A DNA stretch of 64,000 bases from Gaiellasilicea sp963791905 (GCA_963791905.1 CAWBTX010000006.1:620001-684000); one strand, 5' to 3'. Positions 17,398-30,008 are shown, counted from the stretch's first letter. The notes: generated by a model not told the origin, from the letters alone. Numbers and translations: made by a program.

Positions 17398-19504
17398 CTA
17401 CCGACGGGACACGGGGCCGCTGGCGTTGCCGGCGGCGTCCCACGCGACGATGCGGATCAATCCCAGCCGCGGCGCAGACACACGCGACTCGCCGGCGGCC
17501 GCGACGTCGCGCTTGAAGCTCCGCGTGCCGATCCGCAGCGAGAGGCGGACCGGCTCACTGGCCCAGATCCTGAGTGGCGAGCGGCGCACGATCCGGATCC
17601 GTGGCGCGACCCTGTCGAGCGCGACCGGGACGGCAAGCGCTGCTGTCGTGAAGACATCCGTTGCCTCCACGACCGCCTCGTACTCACCGTCGCGGGCCTG
17701 GCCCATCCGCTTGGCGCCGTCCCACACGACGCGGCGCGCGCCGGGCTCGAGCGGCCCCGAGAACGGGGTCGCAATCCACTTCCCGTCGCGCAGGACGCGG
17801 ACGCGAACCTCGGCCGGAGCTTGCAGGCGGAAGGAGAACGTGATCCGGTCGGCCCGGCCGTCGCCGTTCGGCGAGAACGCCTGCCGGTCGGCCACGAGAG
17901 CGCCGAGCGTCCGCGTCACCGTCACCTGCACCGAGCCCGAGGCGGTCCGGCCGCCGGTCGCCTGCGCATCGAGCTGCACGCGGTAGACGCCGTCGGGAAG
18001 GTTGCCGCCGTCGATGCGCTCGCTGTGCTCGCCGGCTCGCCGCCAGGTGCGGGACAGGCGCGCAACGTCCTGGCCGAGTGCGTCCTTCACGGTCACGGTC
18101 ACGACCGCCGGTGTAGACAGCGTGTACGTCACGGCCGTCACGTCGTCGACGCCGTCCGCGTTCGGCGTCAGCGTCGTCGGCTCGGCCGCCAGGCTGGACA
18201 CGCTGAGCGTCCCCTCGGGACTGCCGGGACTGCTGGGTCCGCCGACCCGCCCGACCGCCGGCGTCACGTCGGGTGCTCGGATCGCGTAGGAGTAGGTGCC
18301 GGCCGGAAGGCCCGCCGAGGGCCACGACCAGTCGATCGTCTGGCCGTAGCCGCCGTTCGAGGCCACGACGGCGCCGCGGGCGTCGGTGACCTCGAGCGTC
18401 CAGTCGAGCGGCGCCGAGAGGCGTGCCCGGAACCTGACGTTCCCGGGCACCGCGCCGGTCACGACCGGTGCGTAGAGCTTCGGCAAGCCGATCTCGGCCA
18501 CGCTGCCGGTGATGTCTCCGAGCAGCGCGTAGAGCGCGCGTCCGGGGCAGTCCGTGAAGCCGGTGTCCCGATGGCCGGAGACCGCCCGCAGAGAGACCGG
18601 CACGCCGGTCGCGTAGCGCGGGTTCCCACCCGAGGGGTACAGCAACGTCGACATCGGCTCGACGTGTGCGAGGTCGAGCCGCCACGCGAGCAGCCGCGCC
18701 AGGGCGTCCTGTGCCCGCGAGCTGACGGTGAGCGAGCTGTACTCGCCGAGCACTGCCGCGCCGACCGAGCCGGTGTTGAACCCCTCCGCGTGGGCGCCGA
18801 TGACGTTCCGGTCGATGCCGCCGTAGCGGCCCTCGAACACCTTCCCGAACCGGTCGACGAGGAAGTTGTAGCCGATGTCGTGCCAGCCGTTCCCCTTGAC
18901 GTGGTAGGTCTGGATCCCGCGCACGATCGCCGCCGATTCGGCCGCCGTGTAGCCGTTCGAGCCGGCCGTGTGGTGGACGATCGCGACGCGCAGCTCGGGC
19001 GCGTAGCGGGGCGCGGCGCGCCGGATCGACTCGTCGGCGCCCCAGCCCGCCCGCGAGACGATCGCCGGCGCACCCGCCTTCTGCAGCCCTCGCAGCGGGA
19101 TCGCGGCGGACGGGCTCGTGACGAAGAACGTCCGCAGCCGCGCCACGCGTCCCACCGTCCGGTACTCGATCCGGTCGGAGTCGCCGACCCACCAGGGGTT
19201 CCCGAGCCGCCAGCCTCCCTTCCGGGAGCGCTCGGCCGTTCCGACGTCCGGCTGGTCCTCCGACTCCGGAGCCGCCGCCGACCCACTCGCTCCAGCGGCC
19301 CTCGACCGACCGTGTCCGGAACCGCACGGTGCCCTGCCCCTGCCAATGGAGGCCGACGAGGTTGAAGCGCTCCGGCGCCTTGCCCGAGGCGAGCGAGCGG
19401 GCCGGCACGAGGGGCACGTCGCGCTGCACGATCGTCGCCTGCTGGCCCCACGCCGTCGCCGGCAAGATGGCGGCGAGCAGGACTGTCAGGGCGAGAAACC
19501 TCAT
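17398..19504 (-). CDS. Secreted PGRP-type N-acetylmuramoyl-L-alanine amidase, one frameshift
   Basis: This is an extracellular peptidoglycan amidase of about 701 aa. A signal peptide begins at ATG 19504 (MRFLALTVLLAAILPATAWG). The amidase_2/PGRP domain follows, with zinc-ligand regions VHHTAGSN, GWHDIGYNFLVD and GHRDTGFTDCPG. The C-terminal half has at least two FlgD/Ig-like beta repeats, each with a GVDDV/GRADR-type asparagine-rich turn (TPNADGVDD, SPNGDGRAD). The frame shifts near 19268-19277: after WSEWVG the continuation is in another frame, and removing one base restores it. It is divergent from the nfeD gene, with a 77-base gap holding both promoters. Confidence 0.85.
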
Positions 19505-19581
19505 GGCGCGGCCACCGGACGGTGGCAGGCCTCCCCTTCGTCCGCAAGGAAAAAGACCCTGCATTGATAGAATCCTTACGA

Positions 19582-20895
19582 GTGTCGCGGCGTTGCCTTC
19601 TCCTGTTGGGGGCGCTCGTAGCCGTCATGGCCGGCGCGGCACCCGCACTGACCGGCACGTCCGGGGACACTTCCGATCGCGTCCTCGTCGCCGAGTTCGA
19701 GAACGACGTGAACCCGGTCACGCAGGACTACCTGCTCGACGCGATCGAGCGGGGCGAGGACGAGGGCTTCAACGCGGTCGCGATCGAGATGGACACGCCC
19801 GGCGGGCTCGGCTCCTCGATGCGCCAGATCGTGAAGGGCATCCTCGCCGCCGACATCCCCGTGATCGTCTACGTCGCGCCGCCGGGCTCGAGCGCCGACT
19901 CCGCCGGCGCTGTGATCGCAATGGCGTCGGACGTCCTGGCGATGGCGCCCCAGACGAACATCGGCTCCTCGACGCCGATCACGACGAGCGGTGAGGACTT
20001 CTCCGACGACCTCCGCCGAAAGGTCGTGAACGACGCCGCCGCCTACATCGGCGAGCTCGCGCGCGAGAACGGCCGCAACGTCGAGGCGGCCGAGCGCATG
20101 GTGCGCGAGGCGTCGAACTACGGCGCCCGCGAGGCGCTCGAGCTGAACATCGCCGACGTGATCGCGCCCGACTACCCATCGCTCTTCAGCCAGATCGACG
20201 GGACGACGACCGTGGCGAAGGGCCTGACCGTCTCCACGCCGCCCGGCACGACGGTCGTGCGGACGGAGATGTCCACGTGGAAGCGCATCCTCGACCTCCT
20301 CATCGACCCGAACGTCGTCGCGCTGATGCTCTCGATCGGGCTGATCGGCATCGTCGTGGAGCTGTGGAACCCCGGCCTCGTCTTTCCTGGCACCGTCGGC
20401 GCGATCTCGCTCATCGTCGGGCTGTACGGCCTGCAGGTCCTCCCCGTCTCAGCGGCCGGACTGCTCCTGATGCTGCTCTCGGCCGCGTTCTTCGTCGCCG
20501 AGGCCTTCGTGGTCTCTCACGGTGCCCTTGCGCTCGCGGGCGCGATCACGTTCGTGATCGGCGCGCTCATGCTCTTCGACCCGGCCGGCGAGACGTACCA
20601 GGTCTCGATCCAGGTTGCCGTTGCGATCGCCGGCACGCTCGCACTCCTGTTCGGCGTCGCGTTCACGAAGGCCGCCCAGGCGCGCACCCGGCCGGCCGAG
20701 GTCGGCACCCACCGGCTCGTCGGCGAGGACGCCCAGGTGCGCGATGCGGGATTCGTCTTCGTCGACGGCGAGCTCTGGCGCGCACGCACCGCCGACGGGT
20801 CACCCCTCCGCCCGGGTGAGCGTGTGCGCGTAGAGTCGGTCCACCAGAACGAGCTCGAGCTCGTCGTCGCCAATCCGGATTCGGAAAGGACGTAG
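19582..20895 (+). CDS. NfeD-family membrane serine protease (long form)
   Basis: This is a membrane-bound ClpP-fold protease of the NfeD1b type that usually works with an SPFH/slipin partner. After a signal segment (LLLLGALVAVMAG) comes the protease domain with DTPGGLGSSMRQIV. A serine-containing APPGSSADSAGAVI follows, then QTNIGSSTPI. Four or five membrane helices come next (about residues 255-365). The C-terminal OB-fold NfeD domain has the VGEDAQVRD and GERVRVESV blocks. I chose GTG 19582, and GATAGAAT just upstream resembles a -10, so the mRNA may be nearly leaderless. The slipin gene starts at the next base after its stop. Confidence 0.88.
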   Translation: MSRRCLLLLGALVAVMAGAAPALTGTSGDTSDRVLVAEFENDVNPVTQDYLLDAIERGEDEGFNAVAIEMDTPGGLGSSMRQIVKGILAADIPVIVYVAPPGSSADSAGAVIAMASDVLAMAPQTNIGSSTPITTSGEDFSDDLRRKVVNDAAAYIGELARENGRNVEAAERMVREASNYGAREALELNIADVIAPDYPSLFSQIDGTTTVAKGLTVSTPPGTTVVRTEMSTWKRILDLLIDPNVVALMLSIGLIGIVVELWNPGLVFPGTVGAISLIVGLYGLQVLPVSAAGLLLMLLSAAFFVAEAFVVSHGALALAGAITFVIGALMLFDPAGETYQVSIQVAVAIAGTLALLFGVAFTKAAQARTRPAEVGTHRLVGEDAQVRDAGFVFVDGELWRARTADGSPLRPGERVRVESVHQNELELVVANPDSERT

Positions 20896-21680
20896 ATGTC
20901 GATCGCCCTCATCGCGCTCGCCGCCATCGTCGTCATCCTGCTGCTCTTCCTCTTCGCCGCGGTCAAGGTGGCCCGCGAGTACGAGCGCGGCGTGATCTTC
21001 CGCCTCGGCCGCCTGCTGCCGAACCCGAAGGGGCCGGGCCTGTTCTTCCTCATCCCGGTGATCGACCGGATGGTGAAGGTCGACCTGCGCACGATCACCC
21101 TGAACGTGCCGCCGCAGGAGGTGATCACGAAGGACAACGTGCCCGTGCGCGTCAACGCCGTCGCCTACTTCCGGATCATCGAGCCGAAGAACGCGATCGT
21201 GCAGGTCGAGAACTTCATGGTCGCGACCTCGCAGATCTCGCAGACGACGCTGCGCTCGGTGCTCGGTCAGCACGTGCTGGACGAGCTCCTCTCGGAGCGC
21301 GACAAGATCAACACGATCCTGCAGACGATCATCGACGAGGCCACCTCGCCCTGGGGCGTGAAGGTGTCGATCGTCGAGGTGAAGGACGTCGAGATCCCGG
21401 CCGGGATGCAGCGCGCGATGGCCCGCCAGGCCGAGGCCGAGCGCGAGCGGCGCGCGAAGATCATCGCCGCCGAGGGCGAGTTCCAGGCGTCGCAGAAGCT
21501 CGCGGACGCCGCCGACGTGATGGCGCGCTCGCCGATGGCGCTGCAGCTGCGCTACCTGCAGACGCTGCTCGAGATCGGCGCGACGAACGCGACCACGATC
21601 GTCTTCCCGGCGCCGCATCGACATGCTCACCGCCTTCATGCAGCGCGGCAGCGGCGGCGGCGAACGGAGGCGGCAGCTAG
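20896..21680 (+). CDS. Slipin / SPFH-domain membrane protein, two frameshifts at 3' end
   Basis: This stomatin-like protein oligomerises at the membrane and is the usual partner and substrate of NfeD. It has an N-terminal membrane hairpin (MSIALIALAAIVVILLLFLF) and the SPFH core with REYERGVIFRLGR, VNAVAYFRI and VLGQHVLDELLSERDKIN. The coiled segment MARQAEAERERRAKII comes later. Near 21611-21621 and again near 21650-21661 one extra base each breaks the frame. With both removed, the protein ends GGGNGGGS at the TAG 21678-21680, which overlaps the convergent merR stop in a shared CTAG. Confidence 0.88.
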
Positions 21681-21964
21681 CCGTTCAGCTGGCGGAAGCG
21701 TTGGGCGGCGTCGATCGCCGCGCCGAGGTTGAGCCCGCGGTCCTTCGCCTGCTTGATCAGCATCACCGTCTCGAGCGCGTCGATGTCGTAGATCCGCTGC
21801 TTCTTGCCCTTCGTCGGGATCTGCGCCTTGTTCGTCCAGTAGTCGAGCTGCATCTTCGAGATGCCGGCGATCTGGCACACCTGGCCGAGGTAGAGCTCCA
21901 CCTTGTCCAGGTGCTCGGAGAGATTTATCGGTTCAAGAAGATCAACTTGGTCGGTGTAAGCCAT
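21677..21964 (-). CDS. Short MerR-family transcription regulator
   Basis: This is a 95-aa protein that consists almost only of a MerR winged helix-turn-helix. LGQVCQIAGISKMQLDYW forms the HTH, and IYDIDALETVMLIKQAKDRG forms the wing and hinge. No C-terminal effector domain follows, so it may sense through a partner or act as a structural regulator. The ATG is at 21964. It sits downstream of gyrA on the same strand, separated by 101 bases that contain an inverted repeat, a plausible self-regulatory operator. Convergent with the slipin gene. Confidence 0.82.
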   Translation of the reverse strand: MAYTDQVDLLEPINLSEHLDKVELYLGQVCQIAGISKMQLDYWTNKAQIPTKGKKQRIYDIDALETVMLIKQAKDRGLNLGAAIDAAQRFRQLNG

Positions 21965-22015
21965 ACCTACCTCTCGTACAGGCCGGGGCGGCGACCCCTC
22001 GGGACTCAGATATAC

Positions 22016-22042
22016 ACCCCTTCTTTCGGTTTGAGAAGGGGT
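22016..22042. promoter_or_regulatory. Inverted repeat between gyrA and merR
   Basis: Arms ACCCCTTCT (22016-22024) and AGAAGGGGT (22034-22042) are flanked by TATA on both outer sides. The spacing and location before merR suggest an operator. A weak gyrA terminator is the alternative, but no T tract follows on the minus strand. Confidence 0.4.
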
Positions 22043-22065
22043 ATACGGCCGAAACTGGCCGAAAC

Positions 22066-24624
<2,559 letters not shown>

Positions 24625-24634
24625 CTCAGACACG

Positions 24635-24657
24635 CCACTTTCCCTTCGGGAAAGTGG
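24635..24657 (-). promoter_or_regulatory. Hairpin just before the gyrA start
   Basis: A perfect 9-bp stem, CCACTTTCC with GGAAAGTGG, around a five-base loop. It ends two bases before the GTG at 24633 and 11 bases before the ATG. It occupies the place where a ribosome-binding site would lie, so it may control gyrA translation or mark an RNA-processing site. There is no T tract. Confidence 0.45.
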
Positions 24658-24668
24658 TTAGGAAGGCA

Positions 24669-27058
24669 CTAGACATCGAGGAAGCGGACGTCCTTTGCGT
24701 GCTGCTCGATGAACTCGCGTCGCGGCTCGACCTGGTCGCCCATCAGCTTGGAGAAGATCTCGTCGGCGAGCGCCGCGTCGTCGACCTCGACGCGCACGAG
24801 CACGCGCTTCGCCGGATCCATCGTCGTCTCCCACAGGTCCTCGGCGTTCATCTCGCCGAGACCCTTGAAGCGCGTCAGCTGGATGCCCTCCTTCGCCAGC
24901 TCGAGCGCCTCGTGCCTGAGCTCGGCGAACGTCTCCGCCGTCGCGGGACTTCTTGCCGGAGGCCAGCGTGTACGGCGGCGGGCCGAGCGATCTCCGCGAG
25001 CCGGGCGTAGAGTCGGCGCAGCGCCTCGTAGACGGGTGAGGCGAGCAGGGCGCCCGGAACCGTGACGTTGCGTCGCGGCGCTCGTCTCGCGCTCGATCAC
25101 CTTCGCCTTGAACGACTCCTCGCCGACGATCGACGACCGAGACCTCGTAGCCGTTCGGCTCGATCGAGGCGAGCGCCTTCTCGACGTCGCCGAGCGTCGC
25201 CCGCCGGCGTCTCGATGAGGCGGTGCGTGACGACGAAGTTGGCGGCGGCGGGCCCGAAGTCCGAGCGCAGGCGAGAGGCCCAGCCCTCGAACTCGGTCAG
25301 CGCGCGCGAGAAGCGGCCCCAGCGCGCCTCCGTCAGCTTCTGGGTGGCGCCGCCGCGATCGGTCACGTCGAAGTCCGAGATCCGCTCGCGCACGAGGATC
25401 TCCTCGAACTGCGCCTCCTTCTCGACGTAGGTCTCCTGGTTGCCGACCTTGACGCGGTAGAGCGGCGGGACGGCGATGTAGATGTGGCCGCGCTCGACGA
25501 GCTCCTGCATCTGCCGGTAGAGGAAGGTGAGGATCAGCGTGCGGATGTGCGAGCCGTCGACGTCGGCGTCCGTCATCACGATCACGCGGTGGTAGCGGAG
25601 CTTCGAGATGTCGAACTCCTCGCCGATGCCCGTGCCGATCGCGGTGATGATCGCCTGGATCTCGGCGTTCGAGAGCACCTTGTTGATCCGGTTCTTCTCC
25701 GAGTTGATCACCTTGCCGCGCAGCGGCAGGATCGCCTGGAAGAGGCGGTCACGCGCGTCGACGGCGGAGCCGCCGGCCGAGTTGCCCTCGACGAGGTAGA
25801 TCTCGCAGGCCTCGGGATCGTTCAGCTGGCAGTCGGCGAGCTTGCCGGGCAGCGACGAGCTCTCGAGCGCGCTCTTGCGCCGGGTGAGCTCACGGGCCTT
25901 GCGGGCCGCCTGCCGCGCGCGCGAGGCAGCGATCGCCTTGGTGATCACCTGGCGCGCGTCGGTCGGGTTCTCCTCGAAGAACTGCGCCAGCTTCTCGTTG
26001 ACCGTCTGCTCGACGAGCCCGCGGACGCCGGGGTTGCCGAGCTTCGTCTTCGTCTGGCCCTCGAACTGCGGGTCGCGCAGCTTCACGGAGATGACCGCGG
26101 CGAGCCCCTCGCGCACGTCCTCGCCGTCGAGGTTCTCCTCCTTCTCCTTGAGGAGCGTCAGCTGGCGCGCAACGCGGTTCAGCGTGCCGGTCAGCGCGGC
26201 CTTGAAGCCGGAGAGGTGGGTGCCGCCCTCGTGCGTGTTGATGTTGTTGGCGAAGGTGTAGACGGAGTCCTGGTACGAGGAGTTCCACTGCATCGCGACC
26301 TCGACCGCGCCCTGGTCGCTCTCGCCCTCGAAGTAGACGATGTGCTTGTGGACGGGGTCCTTCGCCGCGTTCACGTGCGCGACGAAGTCGCGGATGCCGC
26401 CCTCGTAGTGGAACTCGACCGTCTCGCCGTCGGCGCGCTCGTCGACGAGGCGGATGCGCAGCCCGCGCGTCAGGAAGGCCGTCTCGCGCAGGCGCTGCTG
26501 CAGCGTCTCGGCCGAGAGCTCCATCTCCTCGAAGATCTCCGCGTCGGGGAGGTAGCTGATCGTCGTGCCCGTGCGGTTGGTCGGTCCGACCTTCTTCATC
26601 TCGGCCGTCGGCTCGCCGCGCTCGAACTCCTGCCGGTAGAGCTTGCCGTCCCGGTGCACCTCGGCCACGAGCCGCTCGGAGAGCGCGTTCACGACGGAGA
26701 CACCGACGCCGTGCAGGCCGCCCGAGACCTTGTAGCCCTCGCCGCCGAACTTGCCGCCGGCGTGCAGCTTCGTCAGGACGACCGTCAGCGCCGGCAGGCC
26801 GGTGTCCTTGACGATGTCGACGGGAATGCCGCGGCCGGAGTCGGTGACGGTCACCGAGTTGTCCGGATGGAGGACGACCTCGATCTCGTCGTTGTGGCCC
26901 GCGAGGGCCTCGTCGACGGCGTTGTCGACGACCTCGTAGACGAGGTGGTGGAGCCCTCGGGCGCCCGTCGAGCCGATGTACATCCCCGGCCGCAGCCGGA
27001 CGGGCTCGAGGCCCTCCAGAACGGTGATGTCTTTAGCGGTATAGGCGGTTTCGGTCAT
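24669..27058 (-). CDS. gyrB: DNA gyrase subunit B, long form, five frameshifts
   Basis: This is the ATPase subunit of gyrase. The GHKL ATP site shows VVDNAVDEALAG, TDSGRGIPVD and GGLHGVGVSVVNAL. The transducer lysine is in QTKTKLGNP. The TOPRIM domain shows EIYLVEGNSAGGSA and MTDADVDGSHI. The C-terminus has QLTRFKGLGEMN and MGDQVEPRREFI. Five single extra bases near 25201, 25131, 25071, 24981 and 24945-24951 shift the frame. Corrected, the protein is about 794 aa, with roughly 170 residues between TOPRIM and the tail. That insert is known from Escherichia coli-type GyrB and is absent from typical actinobacterial GyrB. The ATG overlaps the likely dciA stop (TGATG). Confidence 0.94.
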
Positions 27059-27586
27059 CAAAAAAGCCCTGCAAATGACCATCTTGCGGGCCGAGGGCAG
27101 TGTAGCAGAAACACCGGTCGGATCGGGTCTCCAGACGGCCCTCGCGAGGCTCGCGGCGGCCGCTCTGGCGACCGTCTCGCGGAGCTCCTCGTCCTCGATC
27201 GTGGCGGCCGCCGAGAGCCGCCTCCGCGACGTCCTGCGGCGACGGTGGAACGACCGCTCGACGCTTCCCGGCAGCGGCCTCGGCGGCGGGCTCCGGCAGC
27301 GGTCCCGGCGCGAACCGGAGCGCCGGGCGGCGTCGTCGTCGCCGAGGCGGTCTCGCAGCCGCTCCAGGATCGTCGTCGGCGAGCGTGCCGAGCTGGAACG
27401 CCCAGATCGAGTCGACCGCGTTCACGTGCAGCGTCCCGTCGCGGGCGAGCGGGCCGGCCAGGCGCGGCGGGCGTTCTCGTCACCGACCGCGGCCGGCCAC
27501 GCCGCACGATCGCGGCCATGTCGGCGCGACCCGGCGGCGTGAGCCGGCCGAGCTCCGCGCTCGATCTGCCGCTCGAGCCGGTCCAT
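27058..27586 (-). CDS. dciA: DciA/DUF721 replication protein, several frameshifts
   Basis: This is the replicative helicase-loading protein of bacteria that lack DnaC. The gene order recF-dciA-gyrB is the classic actinobacterial location. Family features can be read in pieces: MDRLERQIER at the start, a WPAAVGDENARRA segment, DGTLHVNAVDSIWAFQLG and LADDILERL. A low-complexity charged tail follows. Several indels scramble the frame, and at two places (near 27450 and 27500) a missing base fits as well as extra bases. The ATG (27586) overlaps the recF stop as TGATG. The 3' end is uncertain: 27058 in one frame, 27033 in another. Confidence 0.75.
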
Positions 27587-28656
27587 CAGCGCGGCCAGCG
27601 ACGCGGCCCGGGCACGACCTCGAGCAGCTGCGCCGGCTCGAGCGGCAGCGCGTCGGCGCCGGTCGAGGTCACGATCGCCTGGCCGACGCCGCCGATCCGC
27701 TCTGCGAGCGTGCGGCGGCGGGCGGCGTCGAGCTCCGAGAGCACGTCGTCCAGGAGCACGAGCGGCGGCGACGCCGCGCCGCTCGGCGAGCACCTCGGCC
27801 TCGGCGAGGAGGAGCGAGAGCACGGCGAGGCGCTGCTCGCCCTGCGAGCCGAACGTGCGCAGCTCGCGCGCCTCGCGAGCGGACGATCACGTCGTCGAGA
27901 TGCGGCCCGAGCCCAGTCACGCCGCGTTCGAGATCCCGCTCCAGCCGAGCCTCGAGGCCGGCGACCGACGGAGGCTCGCCCTCGTACTCGAGCGCCGCCT
28001 CCGGGAGCCCGAGCTCGTCCGCGCGCGCGGCGAACGCGGGCTCGAGCAGCGCGATCGTCTCGCGGCGCGCCTCGACGAGCTGCGCGCCGAGCTCGGCCAC
28101 CTGGCCCGTCCAGGGCGCGAAGGTGTCGAGCCTGCCGAAGCCGGCAGCGCTGCGTCGCAGCGCGGCGTTCCGCTGGCCGACCGCGGCTGCGTACTGCACC
28201 GGCAGCTGTCGACGCGGCTCGGGAAGAGGCGCGTCGAGCGCGCGGTCGAAGTACGCGCGGCGAGCGGCCGGGCCGCCCTTCACGACCGCGAGCCGGTCGG
28301 GCGTGAAGACGAGCGTCGAGACCTCGGTCCGCAGCTGCTCGGCCGAGCGGAGCGGCGCGCCGTTCAGCTTCGCCCGCTTGCCTCCCTGTGGCTGGAGCGT
28401 GACCTCGAGCTCGACCGGCCGGCTCTCGCGGCGTGCCGGCGAGCGCGACCCGGGCTCCAGACGCCCCGAGCCGGACGAGCTGCGCGTCGGAGCGCGTCCG
28501 CGGCGAGAACCCCTGCGTGCCGACGTGCAGCGACTCGAGCAGGTTCGTCTTGCCGGCTCCGTTGGCGCCGGTCACGAGCACGAGCCCGGGCTCGAGCTCG
28601 AGCTCGAGCCGCTCGTACGACCGAAAGTCGCGGAGCGAGACGGACCGGACGATCAG
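27586..28656 (-). CDS. recF: DNA replication/repair protein RecF, three frameshifts
   Basis: This is an SMC-like ATPase that helps load RecA at gapped DNA and sits with dnaN at origins. Walker A is TGANGAGKTNLLESLH near residue 35. The signature region reads FGSQGEQRLAVLSLLLAEAE, and Walker B reads LVLLDDVLSELD. Single extra bases near 28421, 27881 and 27771 break the frame; corrected length is about 355 aa. No ATG, GTG or TTG precedes the conserved N-terminus LIVRSVSLRDFRSYERL, so a CTG at 28656, nine bases after the dnaN stop, is the best start. Same strand and operon as dnaN. Confidence 0.9.
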   Translation of the reverse strand: MIVRSVSLRDFRSYERLELELEPGLVLVTGANGAGKTNLLESLHVGTQGFSPRTRSDAQLVRLGASGARVALAGTPREPAGRARGHAPATGRQAGEAERRAAPLGRAAADRGLDARLHARPARGREGRPGRSPRVLRPRARRASSRAASTAAGAVRSRGRPAERRAATQRCRLRQARHLRALDGPGGRARRAARRGAPRDDRAARARVRRARGRARAPGGGARVRGRASVGRRPRGSAGAGSRTRRDWARAASRRRDRPLARRASCARSARRASSASPCSRSSSPRPRCSPSGAASPPLVLLDDVLSELDAARRRTLAERIGGVGQAIVTSTGADALPLEPAQLLEVVPGPRRWPR

Positions 28657-28664
28657 GCTCGAGT

Positions 28665-29767
28665 CTAGCCGGCCAGCCTGATCGGCATGATCAGGTAGGT
28701 GAAGTCGCCGGCCGGGTCGACGAGCAGGGCCGGCCGGAGCGGGTTGATCAGCTTGAGGAGCACGTCGTCGCCCTTGATCGAGTCGACGCCCGTCGCGGAG
28801 GAACTCGGCGTTGAAGCCGATCATGAACTCCTCGCCCGAGTAGCGCGACCGGGAGCGACTCCTTCGCCTCGCCGACGTCCTGCGTCTGCGCCGACACCGT
28901 CAGCTCGCCCTCCGTGAAGCGCAGGCGGAGCGGTGAGTTCCGCTGCGCGAGCACGGCGATCGCGGCGGACGACGTCGTAGAGCTCGGCGCGCGCGATCGT
29001 CAGCTCGACCTCGAACGTCTCCGGCATCAGCTGGCGGTAGTTCGGGAACTGGCCGTCGATTCGGCGCGTCGTCAGCCAGGCATCGCCGGTGCCGAAGACG
29101 ACGTGGTTCTCGTGCACGCCGAGCTCCACGGTGTCTCCGCCCGCCGCTCCGAGGCGCGCGAGCTCCTGCAGCGCGCGGGCCGGGATGATCGCCTCGAGCT
29201 CGGGCGCCGCGGCCTCGAGCTCGGTCTCCTTCACGGAGAGCCGGTACGAGTCGGTGGCGACCATCACGAGCTTGCCGGCCTCGAAGCGGACGAGGATGCC
29301 GGTCAGCACCGGGCGGGACTCGTCGCGCGAAGCGGAGCGGGCGACGCGGTCGACGGTCTCGAGCAGCGCCTCGCGGTCGATCGCGTGCAGCTGCGCGTCG
29401 ACCGCGCGGCAGGCGTGGGAAGTCCTCGGCGGCGTACGTGTTCAGGCGGTAGCTCGCGGAGCCGGAGGCGACCTGCGCGACGCCCTCCTCCGGCCGGTAC
29501 TCGATCGATGACCTCGTTCTCGGGCAGCAGCCGGGCGAGATCGACGAGCAGCTTCCCGGGGATGACGACGGCGCCGTCCCCGTCCACCTCGGCCTCGAGC
29601 GTCGTTCGCAGCGACAGCTCCATGTCGGTCGCGGCGATCGAGAGACGGCCGCCGTCGGCGGAGAGGAGGATCCCGGACAGCACCTGCACGGTGCCACGGG
29701 TCGAGACGGCACGCGACACCACGCCGAGCTTCGCGACGAGCTCGTCGCGCGAGCACGTGATCTTCAT
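28665..29767 (-). CDS. dnaN: DNA polymerase III sliding clamp, five frameshifts
   Basis: This is the beta clamp that tethers DNA polymerase to DNA; it forms a dimeric ring of three similar domains per chain. The start MKITCSRDELVAKLGVVSRAV and the end YLIMPIRLAG are the standard ends of the family. Internal landmarks are IPGKLLVDLARLLP and the central FPNYRQLMPE. Extra bases near 29511, 29401, 28961, 28841 and 28791 shift the frame; removing them gives 365 aa, the normal size. An upstream GTG at 29818 would add 17 residues. A tiny reading frame with a strong ribosome site lies just upstream. Confidence 0.95.
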
Positions 29768-29814
29768 CCCGTCTGCCAGTCGCTGCGCCCGTCGCGTCAT
29801 CACACCCTCGTCTG

Positions 29815-29841
29815 TCACAGCTCGGCGATCTCTATTTCCAT
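29815..29841 (-). CDS. Candidate 8-codon leader ORF upstream of dnaN
   Basis: ATG at 29841 encodes MEIEIAEL and stop. An AAAGGAAG ribosome-binding sequence lies about three bases upstream, the best one in this region. The stop overlaps a GTG (29818) that is in frame with dnaN, so ribosomes could pass from it to dnaN. It may be a translated leader, or the remains of a true dnaN 5' end disturbed by an indel. Confidence 0.3.
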   Translation of the reverse strand: MEIEIAEL

Positions 29842-30008
29842 GATCTTCCTTTAAATTCTTTCGGTAGCAGTACTAGGGAGTGTGGACGACGGGGAAGACG
29901 GCGCGAATCGGCTTCGCTAGGGCCGTCCGGGCGTGGAGAGCAAGCGAGTGGAGAACGCAGCGCGTTGTCAACAGGCTTCGGCAGGCTGCGCGTAGGAATC
30001 CACAGCTT
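29842..30008. other. dnaA-dnaN intergenic region, AT-rich patch
   Basis: About 240 bases separate dnaA and dnaN in total. The stretch around 29831-29862 is unusually AT-rich for this genome. Only weak DnaA-box-like words occur (29965-29973 and around 29997-30004, each with two mismatches). It probably carries the dnaN promoter. It is a weaker origin candidate than the region on the other side of dnaA. Confidence 0.4.

Noticed and set aside
17023..19365. A 780-codon plus-strand reading frame opposite the amidase gene.
   Set aside because: It is an antisense shadow of a high-GC gene; its composition is Arg/Gly/Pro-rich and without any domain pattern, while the minus-strand frame has clear PGRP motifs.
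29960..30008. Origin placed between dnaA and dnaN.
   Set aside because: Only weak DnaA-box matches (two mismatches each); the dnaA-rpmH gap is clearly better.
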